This document shows, piece after piece, positions 47,362 through 60,061 of a stretch of 64,000 nt of DNA. This DNA comes from Argopecten irradians (Eukaryota; Mollusca; Bivalvia; Pectinida; Pectinidae), in NCBI RefSeq assembly GCF_041381155.1, contig NC_091141.1, forward strand, positions 23,766,828-23,830,827, written 5' to 3'. Under the pieces are notes generated by a model. It ran no database searches. It was given only the letters and a program-made list of their open reading frames with translations, and was not told where the DNA came from. Every line of letters starts with the position of its first letter. The stretch's first letter is position 1. The position numbers and the translations under genes are program-made.

Positions 47362-50300
47362 ATGACTACTATGCAGGTAGAACAGTTTGTTAAAGCGCCA
47401 TCCCTGGAAGTTCTTTTGCAAGTTAGTAAGAAGGATTTACTATTATTGGGTAAACATTTAGGCCTTACTATCAAAACTAATTTGAGGAAAGCTGAAATTA
47501 GGAATGTAATTATAAGATATTTTGTTGACAATGGCAAATTTGACTCTAGTGCATTAGATAGTATAGAGGAAACAGTCACTTCAGAAATCCAAATTAGACA
47601 AATGGAACTTGAACATGAAATGAAAATGAAACAAATAGAGAATGAAATGAAAATGAAACAAATAGAGAAAGAAATGAGAGAAAGAGAAATAGAAAAGGAG
47701 TTAAGAGAAAAAGAAATAGACAAAGAAAGAGAGTTAAGAGAAAAAGAAATGGAAAGAAAATTAAAAGAAAAAGAGATCGAGAGAGATCAGATGTTAGAAC
47801 TAGAGAAGCAGAAAATTCAAGCTGAAACAGAACTTAGAATTAAAGAATTAGAGCTAGCTTCTCAAGACGGTTCAAGTAATCCAACTTTTAGGGGTTTACA
47901 AGGAAACAGAGGTTTTGATGTCAGTAGAAATATTAGGTTAGTTCCTCCTTTTCAAGAGAAAGAAGTTGACAAGTATTTTCTGCATTTTGAGAAAATAGCT
48001 GATAGTATGAAATGGCCTGAAGATAAGCTTACAATGCTTCTTCAGAGTGTCTTGATTGGTAAAGCTAGAGACATTTATTCTTCTTTATCTGTAGATGATA
48101 TTTCAAATTACCAAGTAGTCAAGAAAGCTATTTTGAAAGCTTATGAGTTAGTTCCTGAGGCTTACCGCCAGAAATTTCGAAACTCGAGAAAGAGAGATGA
48201 ACAAACTCATGTAGAATTTGCCAGAGAAAAGGAACAATTATTTAATAGGTGGTGTGATTCTAAAGAAATTGATGACGATTTCGGTAAATTGAGGCAATTA
48301 TTGTTGATAGAGGAGTTTAAACGTTGTGTCCACACAAACATAAAAACTCATTTAGATGAGAGAAAAGTTGAAACACTTAGTGAAGCAGCTACAATGGCTG
48401 ATGATTACGCTCTCACCCACAAAGGCTCATTTGTTAAAAACAGTTCTCAAGACAAAAACAGTACCACAGGTACTAGTAAATTTGGTCAGCCTAGGAACCC
48501 AACCTTTAGTGGCCCTTCTAACGACAAACCTAAATTAGGTGATAAGACTAAGTCTGATTCTAAAACAGATCATAGGGCAGGTGTGGGGTCTCCTTCTGGT
48601 CCTGTTTGTAATTACTGCAAGAAAGTAGGGCATACTATGTCTGAATGTTATTCTCTCCAGCGTAAGGAGCAAAGGCGTAAACAGTCAGTTCCTTCTGTGT
48701 TAGCTATGTCAAAGCCTAGTCAGAAACTTAGTGATATTGTGGAAGATTCTAAAGTGTCTGTTGAGATTAAGAGCTCAGAGTCTGATAGCGTCTTGGAGAA
48801 GTACTCTCCCTTCATTTCTGAAGGTTTTGTTTCACTTACTAGTGATATTACCAACTTGAAACCTGTGAAGATTTTGCGAGATACTGGGGCTTCTCATTCT
48901 TTGATATTAGATGGCGTAGTGCCTTTGTCTGAGGAGACCTCATCTGGTAGTAGTGTTTTGCTTCAAGGTGTAGAGTTAGGTTTTGTTAATGTGCCTCTCC
49001 ATTGTGTTTATTTAAAGTCAGATTTGGTTACTGGGCCTGTCACCATTGGTGTTAGACCGGAACTTCCCATAGAGGGCGTGTCGCTCATTTTAGGCAATGA
49101 CTTGGCTGGAGAGAAAGTTAGGGTAGATCCCTTAGTGTCCAGTATTCCAGATAAAACAGATGATGCTGAGACTATTCAACAGGAATTTCCTGGTATTTTC
49201 CCTTCTTGTGCTGTAACTCGTTCAATGAGTAAGAAGGTTTCTGATGTTGCAGTAGTTGAGGATCATTATAGTCCAGGGTTAGGTGACACTTTCTTGGCTC
49301 ATGATATAGAGGATGTCGGGAGCAAGTGTGATCTTTTGAGCAATCCTGTAGACTTTGATAGTGATAGAGTTGTTCCTAACAAGGGTACTTCTTTGTCTGA
49401 CATGATGAGTAAATCATCTTTGTCTAGAGAGGAGCTTATAGTAGAACAGGAGAAAGATCCTGAAATCTCCTTATTGTGTAATCGGGCTTTGAGTGAGGAA
49501 GAGGCTGAGAAAGTCCCGGTTTGTTACTTCCGTCAGTCAGGTGTGTTGATGCGCAAGTGGCGCCCCCCCTGATGTGTCTCCCGAGGAAGACTGGAAGGTT
49601 GTCAATCAAATAGTTGTCCCACCGAGGTATAGGCAAGATATTCTGAGTTTGTCTCATGACGTACCTATGGCAGGGCATCTAGGTGTGACCAAGACTTATA
49701 ACAGGATCTTAGATCACTTCTTTTGGCCCAAGTTGAAACGGGATGTGGCTGATTTTTGTAGGTCTTGTCATACTTGTCAGGTGGTAGGGAAACCTAATCA
49801 GAAAATCCCTGTTGCACCTTTGCACCCCATTCCAGCATTTGAGGAACCATTTAGTAGAGTCATTATAGACTGTGTAGGTCCTCTACCCAAAACTAAGTCT
49901 GGGAATGAGTATCTTTTAACTATTATGTGTGCTTCCACACGCTTTCCTGAAGCCATTCCACTCAGAAATATTAAAGCCCCTAACATAGTCAAGGCTTTGG
50001 TTAAATTCTTTACATTGGTTGGTCTTCCAAAAGCTGTCCAATCGGACCAAGGTTCGAATTTCATGTCTGGTATTTTTCAACAAGTCATGTACCAGCTCCA
50101 GATCAAGCAGTATAAGTCTAGTGCTTATCATCCAGAGTCTCAGGGTGCTTTAGAACGTTTTCATCAGACATTGAAGAATATGATGAGATCTTATTGTTTT
50201 GAAAACAAAAGAGATTGGGACGAAGGTATACACATGTTGTTGTTTGGCGTTAGAGAATCTGTACAAGAATCTCTTGGCTTCAGTCCTTTGAACTTGTGTT

Positions 50301-52241
50301 TGGACATACTGTACGTGGTCCTTTGAAAATTTTGAAAGACAAAATTTTGGACGAAGATTCTAAAGTGAATCTCTTAGAGTATGTGTCTAACTTTAAGCAA
50401 AGGTTGACAAGGGCATGTGAACTGGCAAAAGAAAATTTGGCCGTTACTCAAACCAAAATGAAAACATGGTATGATAAAGATGCCCGTGCAAGAAGTTTTG
50501 ATCCAGGTGACAAAATTTTGGCTCTATTATTACCAATACCGGGTCAGCCTTTGCAAGCTAGATATTTTGGACCTTATGTTGTTGAGAAAAAGGTCGATGA
50601 TGTTAACTACATTGTACAAACTCCAGGGAGGCGCAAGAAAACTCAATTATGTCATGTTAATATGCTTAAGAAATATGTAGATAGAGAAGAGAGCAAGACC
50701 TCTCAACCTATTGCTACTTTGGCCTCTGTACCATCACAAAGTGAAAGTACAGCTGATATTTGTAAATTAGACTTAGATGGTGGTGTACAAGATGTAGGTT
50801 TAGACTGTGGTGTTAAGTTACGGAATTCAGATGTGCTCGCGAACTTGGACAAGAAACTGTGTCATCTATCAGAAAAGGAACGCAATGAACTGAAAGATTT
50901 GATACTTGAGTTTTAATCATTTGTTTCCGGATACACCAGGCAAAACAGATGCTATCTATCATGACGTGGATGTAGGCGATGCGCCACCTGTCAAGCAACA
51001 TCCTTACCGTGTCAATCCTTTGAAAGAAGAACACTTAAAGAAAGAAATTCAATACATGTTGGACAATGATATTATTGAACCAAGCAAAAGTGAATGGAGC
51101 TCTCCATGTGTTCTGGTGCCAAAGCCAGACAAGACATACCGGTTCTGTACTGACTTCAGAAAAGTAAACTCTGTCAGTAAAACAGACTCTTATCCAATTC
51201 CAAGGATTGACTCGTGTATTGACAAAGTTGGCAAAGCCAAGTACGTAAGCAAGTTTGACCTGTTGAAAGGATATTGGCAGGTGCCATTAACAGAAAGAGC
51301 TAAAGAAGTGTCGGCATTTGTAACCTCACAAGGTTTGTACCAGTACAAAGTTATGCCGTTTGGTATGAAGAATGCCCCGGCAACATTTCAACGTCTTCTT
51401 AACAGCGTGATATCAGACCTGGAAGGCTGTGATGGATACATCGATGACGTCATCAACTACCACGACACGTGGGAAGACCATCTACGCGGGATTCGTGAAT
51501 TCTTCGAAAGACTCACTACCATGAAATTGACTGTAAACTTATTGAAATGTGAATTTTGTCATGCAACTGTTGAATTTTTAGGCCATGTTGTAGGACAGGG
51601 GCAGGTTAAACCTGTTCAGGCCAAAGTAGAATCAATTATAGATTTTCCATCTCCTGGAAGCAAGAGAGAGCTGATGAGATTTCTTGGTATGGCTGGATAC
51701 TACAGAAAATTTTGTCAAAATTTCTCTGTTATAGCAGCTCCACTCACTGCTTTGTTAAAGAAAAATGTCAAATTTGTTTGGTCAGACGAATGTAAGTCTG
51801 CATTTGAGAAATTGAAAGCCATACTATCAAAACTCACCAGTTCTGACTGCTCCAGATTTTAATAAACAGTTTAAACTGTTTGTTGACGCCAGCGATGTAG
51901 GTGTTGGTGCTGTTTTGATGCAAGAAGGTACTGAACAAATTGACCATCCAATTTGTTATTTCTCGAAAAAGTTTGACAAACACCAGAGAAATTATTCCAC
52001 CATTGAGAAAGAATGTTTAGCGTTGATTTTGGCCTTGAACCAATTTGATGTGTATCTCTGCACTACAGTTGTGCCTGTGTTGGTCTTCACCGACCACAAC
52101 CCTTTGACATTCATTGGGAAAATGAAAAACAAAAATCAAAGAATTCTCAGGTGGAGTTTGACTTTGCAAGAATACAATCTTGACATCAAACATATCAAAG
52201 GGAAAGACAATATTCTAGCTGATGCTTTATCAAGGATTTAA
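47362..52241 (+). pseudogene. gag-pol coding region of LTR copy 2 (broken)
   Basis: Same domains in the same order as copy 1: coiled coil (about 47590-47860), CCHC knuckle (about 48607), protease DTGASHS (about 48880), integrase (about 49670-50680, ending in a GPY/F module), reverse transcriptase (about 51040-51600, YIDD motif) and RNase H (about 51870-52240). The coiled coil is 29 residues longer than in copy 1 through extra Glu/Lys/Arg-rich repeats. Broken in about four places; treated as a fossil. Confidence 0.9.
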
Positions 52242-52306
52242 ATATTACTTGATATGTCAAGAAAGTTTCCTTTTCAAGAAAACTTTCTTTTCTTTAAGGA
52301 GGGGTG

Positions 52307-53015
52307 TGTTATGTATGACACTAAATACATGTAGTTATGAGATAAGGGAGATAACTCCTATAGTTTTTTTTTTATCAATACATCCTATGAAGGTCATATC
52401 ATTGATTTAGGTTATAGAACTTTCTAGAATATAATCATGTATAAACAAATATGTTTGTAAACATGTTGATTTTAAGTAGAGATCTAGAATGATCTATTTC
52501 CAGAAAGTTATGTGTGTTTATTTGTTTACTGTTTTTAGTTAGATATTTCTAGAAGTAGAAGGTTCTCCAATATTCTTGAATTAGGGTTTAGCTATATATA
52601 CTCCAGCTGTCCAAGGCTAATCAGAACTGTAATGAGACCTGTAATGAGACATATCAAGAATTGTACAGTGCCATATTAGATTCTATTGGGAGAGCTATTG
52701 TGACTTTATCTGTGGATTATTACAACACTGTGTGTGGATTTATTCATATTGCCTGGAACTTTACAAATCATCGGTGGACATTCAATTTCCTTGTGGATTT
52801 GTGATTATTGTTAATTTGAAACCTGGAAGGATCAAGGATTATACCAGGACATTCGCATACAGATAAGTAACACTTTAAATCATCGTACTAGTCTTGTACC
52901 ACCACCAATTACTTTAGATATTGTAAACCATCTCTGTATAATATTGTATATATAATTAAATTGTGTTTTGAATTTAGCTGCTGGTTTCTCCTTTCTGTTA
53001 TTCGTTCATGTAACA
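52307..53015 (+). repeat. 3' LTR of copy 2 (709 bp)
   Basis: Directly preceded by the polypurine tract AAGGAGGGGTG (52296-52306). Starts TGTTATGTATGACAC and ends ATGTAACA. Confidence 0.9.
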
Positions 53016-54434
53016 ATGTACAATCCAAAATTCTAATTATTCCAAGGAATTAAACAAAGCAAAAAATGGCTAAATTTAATTTCGCTGCATCCGTCAAAAC
53101 AGGTGACGCTTTAATAACGGATAAAAAATAACTGTTCAGCTTTACTTTGCTATTAGTGGCGCGGCTAAGCATAAAAATCGTTCAAAGTTTAAAGAAAGTA
53201 TGAAACTATGCATATGACTTCTTTCGGACATAAGGTCTCAGGAAAAAAAATAGACCCCCAAATATCACGGCCTCTGCCGGCCACCATATTGGTTTTCAAA
53301 TGACCGCCGGAAACCACTTTCAACGACCCATATCTCACGTTCTATACCAGCTAGACCCAAACTTTAAACATCTACACCAATACTATTGATACTTAGGAAC
53401 ATATTGGTGGTTTTAACTTCATGTAGAAGGACCGCCATTTTGTATTTCAATAATGGCGCCGACTTTGCGAGCTATATCTGTATATAATACAATTAATCAA
53501 AGCAAATAAACCCGCAAAATTAATGAGAGTATTTATACTTTTGTAGTGCTTGTAACATGAATATTTTAATTCGTATTTTAATTTCAAAATGACCGCCATT
53601 TTTGAATCCCAGAAGGCCGTTTAAATTAAAGTTGTTTTCGAATTTCACTCTGATAGTGATCGAGCAAAAAAAAAAATCAAGTTTAAAAAACCCGTTCTTA
53701 AACGTCTACACCAATAGTATTGATACTTATTATTATTGATACTTAGGATCGTTCTGGTAGTGTTAAACTTCATGTAGAAAGACCGCCATTTTGTATTCCA
53801 AGATAACCGCCAAATTTACTACATGTACCTATATCTATATATAATGATATATAAAAAAAATATCTGCAAATACAGTGAGTATCTATATTTTGTAGCATTT
53901 GATACAAAATAATTTGAATCTTATTTAGTTTTCTAAATGGCCGCCAATCTGAAGATGACCGCCAGCATTAAATTAAAGTTATATAAATTAACTGAAACGG
54001 CTGATAATTTCTGAAACATTACTTTAAAACTTGAGTACCAAATGTTATTAACCTCTGTAAATATTACACTTAGCATTTTATTTTCTAAACCAATATGAAT
54101 AGATGGATTGAATGCAAACGTTAATTTCCATAAAGTGGGTCGTTTATAATCTCCGACGTCGTCCTTATCCATTCATCCTTTCGGACAGGTATCGGACCTT
54201 TAACTCTTTCAGTGTACAGCAGCTTGAAAAAAACCATTTATGTGTTTCAAATTCATTTTCATGCCAAAAAGATAAGTATAGTTATAGAACCAAATTTTAT
54301 ACGACAGCAATATTTGTCATTCTGGAAAGAACACTCATACAAGAACTCAGTGCTTTAACTCTAAAAAGAGGCTTTGACAGAGACTTTTTAACCCAAAATT
54401 TAAGTTCATATTTAATTAGAGAAACAAACACAAA

Positions 54435-54647
54435 TTGATCTGTGAAATCGTCTATATCATGCAATTGGAAATAAACTTTTCACTACATAAGCACAATAAC
54501 CTATTGGTATACTTTACACTGTACAAATGCAAGACGTGCCAAAACCTTATAAAAAGATACTGTAGAGACTCATTTATGTCATTCGGAAGAAAGATTTCAT
54601 ATCCGATAAACTGTAGAGAGCAGAGCAGGTGTTTCCGAAAGATATAA
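54435..54647 (+). pseudogene. Cys-rich fragment resembling a Penelope-like linker (weak)
   Basis: The stretch YKCKTCQNLIKRYCR..FMSFGRKISYPINCREQ has CxxC, a serine/phenylalanine turn, GRKISYPINC, then further Cys. This pattern resembles the CxxC..G.xYxI..xxINC region between reverse transcriptase and GIY-YIG nuclease in Penelope-like elements. The preceding frame (ELSALTLKRGFDRDFL, about 54340) could be its thumb helix. The piece is short and in decayed DNA, so this is a weak lead only. Confidence 0.2.
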
Positions 54648-54739
54648 ATTGTAAACAACAAAAAACAATTGAGGATCATCTCCTTCTTTAAAATGGAATG
54701 TAAGATATTATTTGCCAGATAAATGAAAATATTCATGGC

Positions 54740-56260
54740 GGCTAACGAATATATTTTGGCTGAAGCAAGAAGGCATTCAAGGCTTCAAATGGTTTATTAT
54801 GACTGCAACTATTTAATGCATATGGATGATATCACATCTTTATTCATGACCACAGCAAGGGAATGATCAGAAAATATTCAACCGAAATCACTTTGGCAGT
54901 CATCCGAGAGAAACTTTGTGTGATGGAGAAAAATCAGACCTACAGGCAGATGTACTAAATGCAAGGATATCATTTAGGAATCGTCTTCCAAAGGAAGCTT
55001 CATGGATGAGATGGTCGCACATATATCAGTCAATTTGATGTGGATTCAGGGGAAGATATTCCCTCTACTGATAATTATCAGATACAATGTCAGGGAAATT
55101 GTTTCGTTGTAATAACGAACGACTTCAACATCAGGAGGCACTACTTAAGGAAGGACTTCGAGTAAGTTCACAGCAAGGTTTTGCCACCAAAGCTTGAATG
55201 TCTACCTCATCTGATATAACCCCTTATTGTACGTCTATCAAATTGACTGTAGCTAGTGGCACTCACTAGAATTAACCACAAACAAGTCGTTGCAAAGATA
55301 GTCATAAGTATCTCCATGTCAAAACTTTACAAATGTTCGTGATCCTCCTAGCTAGAACTCCCAATCTCATTACTGGAGATGAAGGTGGCGAAGGCAAGAC
55401 AGGTTATGGTGTTGTATTAAGAAGAGTAAAAACATGCATACGGCACCAAGGACTGGGTGAAAATATATTGCAGCGATGGAGAGCAGAAGAACAATAAGCC
55501 TTCAAACTGAGTGCAAACAATGGAGATGATAGTATAAACAATATTATAACCACATAGACAGCAACTTAACTTAGTCAAATATTGGTCATCTTGAACCTTG
55601 CCGAAATCAGTTCTGCTTGATGTCGATATATGACAAATAATGGGACCGATAGTACTAGTGCAGGCTGCTGACTGTGCCACCAAGAACTATTGCGCGTTCT
55701 ACAACCCCAGCTCCTTAAAGAAAATATAGCGGTTGCCATGAGAAGGTACTGAGTAAATTGGCAGACATCTTGAAAAGAGAAAAAACAAAGAAGCCCTAGC
55801 CACTAAAAGAAAACACTTTCATCAACTTTGCTAAAGGCAACAAGGGATGACAGACGTCCGAATGATCTGAAGAAGGAATTTATATATACACATGAAAGAT
55901 AAGGTGGATTGTGTTCTCAGGCACCATACGGTGAAATGTGTATCTAGATGTTCTCAAGTGGTTATGAATGACTTGAAAGCTCCAAAGGAGTTACGCTATG
56001 ATGAAAGATTTGAAAAGAGGAAGACAAAGTATTAAGGTTTGGAAGAAGATACCAGTACTCTATAATGTTGGAATAGGTGTTCCTGTTTCCTGCACGTTCA
56101 ACTTAAAAGCTATTGCCAACATTGAAAGTAATGGGTAATGACAAGAAATCAACTGTGGAGTTACTGTCAAAAACAGAAGAGAATGCGCCCTATTGATCGC
56201 AGTAGAAGTGACAAGGTATGAGTTATGTGTTATCATCAAATGGGCAGTGATTTGGTCAAT
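54740..56260. other. Decayed interior of the long-TIR element
   Basis: Richer in G and C codon-like words than its surroundings, but stops occur in all frames. Probably an old coding region beyond recognition. No family could be named. Confidence 0.35.
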
Positions 56261-56932
56261 CGCTGTTGACTTGCGACTTTGAGGACGTTCCAGATGAGCA
56301 TTCGATAAAGCCCATGAAAGATTATCCTTTGGTGATGCCTGCAGAGTTGCAATTCAAGGCACGTCATATATATAAACATTTTCAGAGTGTTAACTTGATT
56401 TTTTGCTCGATCACTTACAGAGTGAAATACAAAAACAACTTTAATTCAAACGGCCATCTTGGATTTCAAAATGACGGATATGTTAAAATTAAAAAATCAA
56501 ATTATTTATGTATCAAACAGAACAAAAATATAAGTACTCTCACTATATTAACTTAAAATCAGCTTAGCCATTTAAATGCAATATATATATATATATTTAG
56601 CTCGTAAAGTTGGCGGCCATCTTGAAATACAAAATGGCGGTAATTCTACATAAAGTTTAACACTACCAGAATGTTCCTAAGTATGAATTATATGGGTGTA
56701 GATGTTTAAACTTTGGGTTTAGCTGGTATAGAACATGAGTTATGGGTCACAGAAGGTGGTTTTTGGCGGCCATTTTGAAAACCAATATGGCGGCCGCTAG
56801 GGACCGTTATTTTTTGGGGTTCATTTTTTTCCTGAAACCTTATGTCCTAAGGAAGCTATATGCAAAGTTTCATGATTTCTTCAAACTTTGAACGATTTTG
56901 CCAATAGATCGGCCTTAGCCGCTCTACTATAT

Positions 56933-58253
56933 AAAAAAAACATTGAACGAGAGTCTTGACATCGGTAAGATTTATAGAATCGTGCACCCCATGTGAGACA
57001 AGAGAATCTCAACTCAAAAGTTCCAATTTTTCAGCTGTCTCACAGGAGGCTATGCAGAGCCTTTGGCAGCTTAAGGAGCCTATTCTGAGGGTTGAAAAAG
57101 ATAAATGGGGTGAATATTTTTCTCTTACCCAGTGAGTCATTCTCTGTCCCTGAAATGTTGTGCCAGCAACGCAAGCAAGACTGACGTATCATAAATGAGT
57201 TGACGTATTCATCGCTGTGAGACATTATATCATTGTTGATATTGATATTGTTGTCGCAACGTCATACAAGTATTGAGAACGTGCAGAGATTTCGTATAGC
57301 TTGTCCTAAAATTAGGCTGAGAAAAAAAATCTCAAACCATTAAAATCATGGATATTCTTGCCTGTGGTCAGATAAATGTTTTCTTATCACGGGACAATGC
57401 GTATGGATTTCACGGTGAAAACATTTGGAATGGGTTCTGATTTTACACATGTTGAACTGAAACACCTGGTACTAAAGTTTTGCTTTTTTGTGTGTGTTAC
57501 GCTGTGATCATGGACTATAAAATGAAATCATTCTTGACAAGGAATTTTTCGTCTATTTTGCTGCGGTATTAACAATTGCAAATTTAAACATCTTAATTTT
57601 AACATAGATGCACAGCAAAGATACATTGTAATCACAATGGTTTAAGACTAACATACCGTAGATATCCACACATGAAAAACTAAACCCAATGTTGTCAGGC
57701 ATTTTATCGATATTTTATATCTTTTATGAATGTACTTACTGGCCTACGAGTAAAGTTGTTTTGCTAAGTATGCAAATTATGATTATTTTATAAGAACCAA
57801 TAGTAATGTGCCGTATGTGCCCGGTTGTTAACAAGCAATAACGCAATTTGCAACAGGAAGCAATGTTGACCTTTCGATGAAATGAAAATGACATGTACAC
57901 ATGTTAAGGTGATGTACTGAACTCATTATGGCCTGGTTGAGAGGGCATTATTGCATAGTGTTCTCGGCTGCGGCAAGGTCACTATTTCATATGGCCCTCT
58001 ACAATACTATGAGACAATAATATCCTTACAACAAGAGAACCCATGATCTTGAATCATCAAAATAGTCTAAATGAAAATATTATAAAATACGAAATACGTC
58101 ATCTTTCAAGGTATAGTAATAGTTATTGTTTACATATTATAGTGTATGCCACATACTTATTGAGCTAAATAGATGTCTTTGTTTGATTTAAGTATTTAAA
58201 CGTGTGTTTTCTGTCGATTGTGTATATCTGTCGATAATTTGTTTACTATCTAG
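56933..58253. other. Spacer, no gene recognised
   Basis: AT-rich. The minus-strand open frame at 57040-57225 has no supporting signals. The last bases (TTTACTATCTAG) form the acceptor-like site before the ORF at 58254. Confidence 0.4.
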
Positions 58254-58391
58254 ATGATGTTTGCAACTACCGTTGTGATGTCGTTGCTGACATTTGCAAT
58301 ATCAGCTGATTTTAAAGGAGAACACCTTGTAGAGTTCATACTTGCAACGCAAAAGAGCCCCGCTTTTAAACTGTTATCCGAAGGAGGATAA
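58254..58391 (+). CDS. Small secreted peptide, possible paralogue of the gene at 39385-42811
   Basis: Directly after TTTACTATCTAG the frame reads MMFATTVVMSLLTFAISADF then KGEHLVEFILATQKSPAFKL and LSEGG, then stop: 45 residues with a clear signal peptide (likely cut near ISA). As at 39385, the coding exon starts ATGATG exactly at an acceptor. The mature part (EHLVEFIL..SPAFKLLS) resembles RSLQNIIN..NAAFQQLS in the main exon at 41673. It could be a short active peptide gene, or a truncated paralogue that has lost its downstream exons. The minus-strand frame over the same bases is a shadow. Confidence 0.45.
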   Translation: MMFATTVVMSLLTFAISADFKGEHLVEFILATQKSPAFKLLSEGG

Positions 58392-59540
58392 GTTTTATCG
58401 CTATATCGAACTCCTTTGCTGCCAATTGATACTATGCCGGCCATCTATTACACCCAAAGGATCGTTTTTGTTGATAGAGTGTTCTCCAGTTTCTTTATAG
58501 TAAGTTATTAAATATTGATTTGATTATTTACTAACAGGTCTTTATAAACTGATTCTGGTGTAGAAAAAACAATGAAAGCGAATTTTATCAAACATGTTTG
58601 TTTTTAACAATACATCAGAATAGCACTGTACAAATTCAAATTAAACATTCGTTTCGATTATATGATTAAAAGGTTTTTAAAGGTTAAAGGTGTAACTTGA
58701 GTTCATTATTAAACACTCTACCTGGCAGTTTAAAATCAAAGTTAAAAAATCAAATTCAAAGTTATTTTGGCTTTGTAATTTGAAAAGGAATCCTGGATAT
58801 GTTTGTTAAATGAAAAGCGATGACCATTGGACAGCACCCAAATGAACGCACTTTTGGGCATTAGAGTTGATACATTTGTACATGTAAGCGCAATGCCAAC
58901 CTGGTTGCGACGTTATAATATTACTTTTTTAAATCTCAATGTAATGGCATAGAGTTTTTATATGCTATAGTTTTACCTTTTCATGACAATGATATATTAG
59001 CCTATTCAAATAATGGGAAATCAGAGCATATGACATATTGCAAAATACATGATGTAATGCTGGTAAGACTCTGTCTTGTTGTTTTCTAAAGAAAATTTTG
59101 ATAGTTCTCAGGTTTTCGCGTAACATTTTTCTTAAGAAATCCTTCCACAAAGTTGCTCCTGAATTACGTTATACCATATATAGTTTCACAAAATTTGTTC
59201 TAGATGAAGATGATATTGTAACGAAGCTGCGGTGCGCTTCGTTGCTATATATTCCGGAAATTATATTAACCGAGACTTTGGCGGGAATTTGCTGTGCACG
59301 AGATCTCGGGACTGCGCCGAGGCTTTCAGTTTTTCTACAACTTGACGAAATAATCATGTTTTACTAACAATATGTGTTTTCATTCCATGCAATTCAAATA
59401 ATCTTGACTTTACCCCACTTTTTTCAGAACTGCCATATTTTGAATGCGTTGAAAAATTGGTGACTTGTCAAGTGATCTGTCCCGTTATGAAATTTCAAAG
59501 AACATTTCCAAATATAGAGAAATATGAACTCATGCATAAG
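58392..59540. other. Spacer, nothing supported
   Basis: AT-rich. The plus-strand frame at 59098-59367 has no splice support or family resemblance. Confidence 0.35.
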
Positions 59541-59544
59541 TATC

Positions 59545-59752
59545 TCTCCAAGTCGACTTATTATCGACTTATTTCTCTCCAAGTCGACTTATTATCTCGT
59601 CAAGTCGACTTATTATCTCGCCAAGTCGACGTATTATCTCGTCAAGTCGGCTTATTATCTCTCCAAGTCGACTTATTATCTCGTCAAGTCGACTTACTAT
59701 CTCGTCAAGTCGACTTATTATCTCGCCAAGTCGACGTATTACGTTACTAAGT
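59545..59752. repeat. 21-bp minisatellite, about ten units
   Basis: The unit is CTCGTCAAGTCGACTTATTAT, with variants CTCCAAGTCGAC and CCAAGTCGACGTATT. Each unit holds the palindrome GTCGAC. Because 21 is a multiple of three, two frames stay open: one reads LSRQVDL repeats (a heptad, coiled-coil-like), the other YLVKSTY repeats. I consider it non-coding. Confidence 0.9.
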
Positions 59753-60061
59753 TGACGACTTAATGTCTCGCTATCTATGACGACAAGTTGACCTACATGA
59801 CGACACCATATATAAAAGACAGTGAAGTTAACATTGGCACAACAGCTTGAAATGTGTGTTTATCATGCTATCAATGGATGAAATTACATTATATATTCTT
59901 ATATGATAATGTCTTTAAACTTCACATTGAGGCTTGTCTAATATCCAATATGTTATAATATGATTTGAAACAGTTATGGGCATTGTGTATATTGAAAAGA
60001 CCTGTAATAAAGCAACATAAGTATCGCGTACCTAACTAGCTTATAGTGTTCTACCTCTGTG

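Larger units (their letters stand above)
46525..53015 (+). mobile_element. Gmr1-like Ty3/gypsy LTR retrotransposon, copy 2 (broken)
   Basis: Same layout, orientation and family as copy 1: LTR, primer site, gag with zinc knuckle, protease, integrase, reverse transcriptase, RNase H, polypurine tract, LTR. The coding region is broken in about four places. Its LTRs differ at about 9-10 positions in 708 bp, so it is older than copy 1. Its LTRs share diagnostic bases not found in copy 1 (for example GTAATGAGACAT versus GTAATAAGACAT), which makes it a sister lineage and not a tandem duplicate. No envelope gene; no clean target-site duplication seen. Confidence 0.9.
53148..56932. mobile_element. Old 3.8-kb DNA element with long inverted arms
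   Basis: The left arm (from about 53148, TTAGTGGCGCGGCTAAG..AAAATCGTTCAAAGTTT) returns in inverse at the right (about 56270-56932). Shared words include ACATAAGGT, CCACCATATTGGTTTTCAAA-like, TTCTATACCAGCTA, AACATCTACACC, CATACTTAGGAACAT and ACCGCCATTTTGTATT. Arm divergence is substantial, so the element is old. Part of the left arm is duplicated (about 53340-53690 and 53690-53990). The interior has no long intact frame. Superfamily not assigned. Confidence 0.7.

Noticed and set aside
58250-58444. Minus-strand 64-residue frame
   Set aside because: It overlaps the plus-strand signal-peptide frame, which has an acceptor and better composition.
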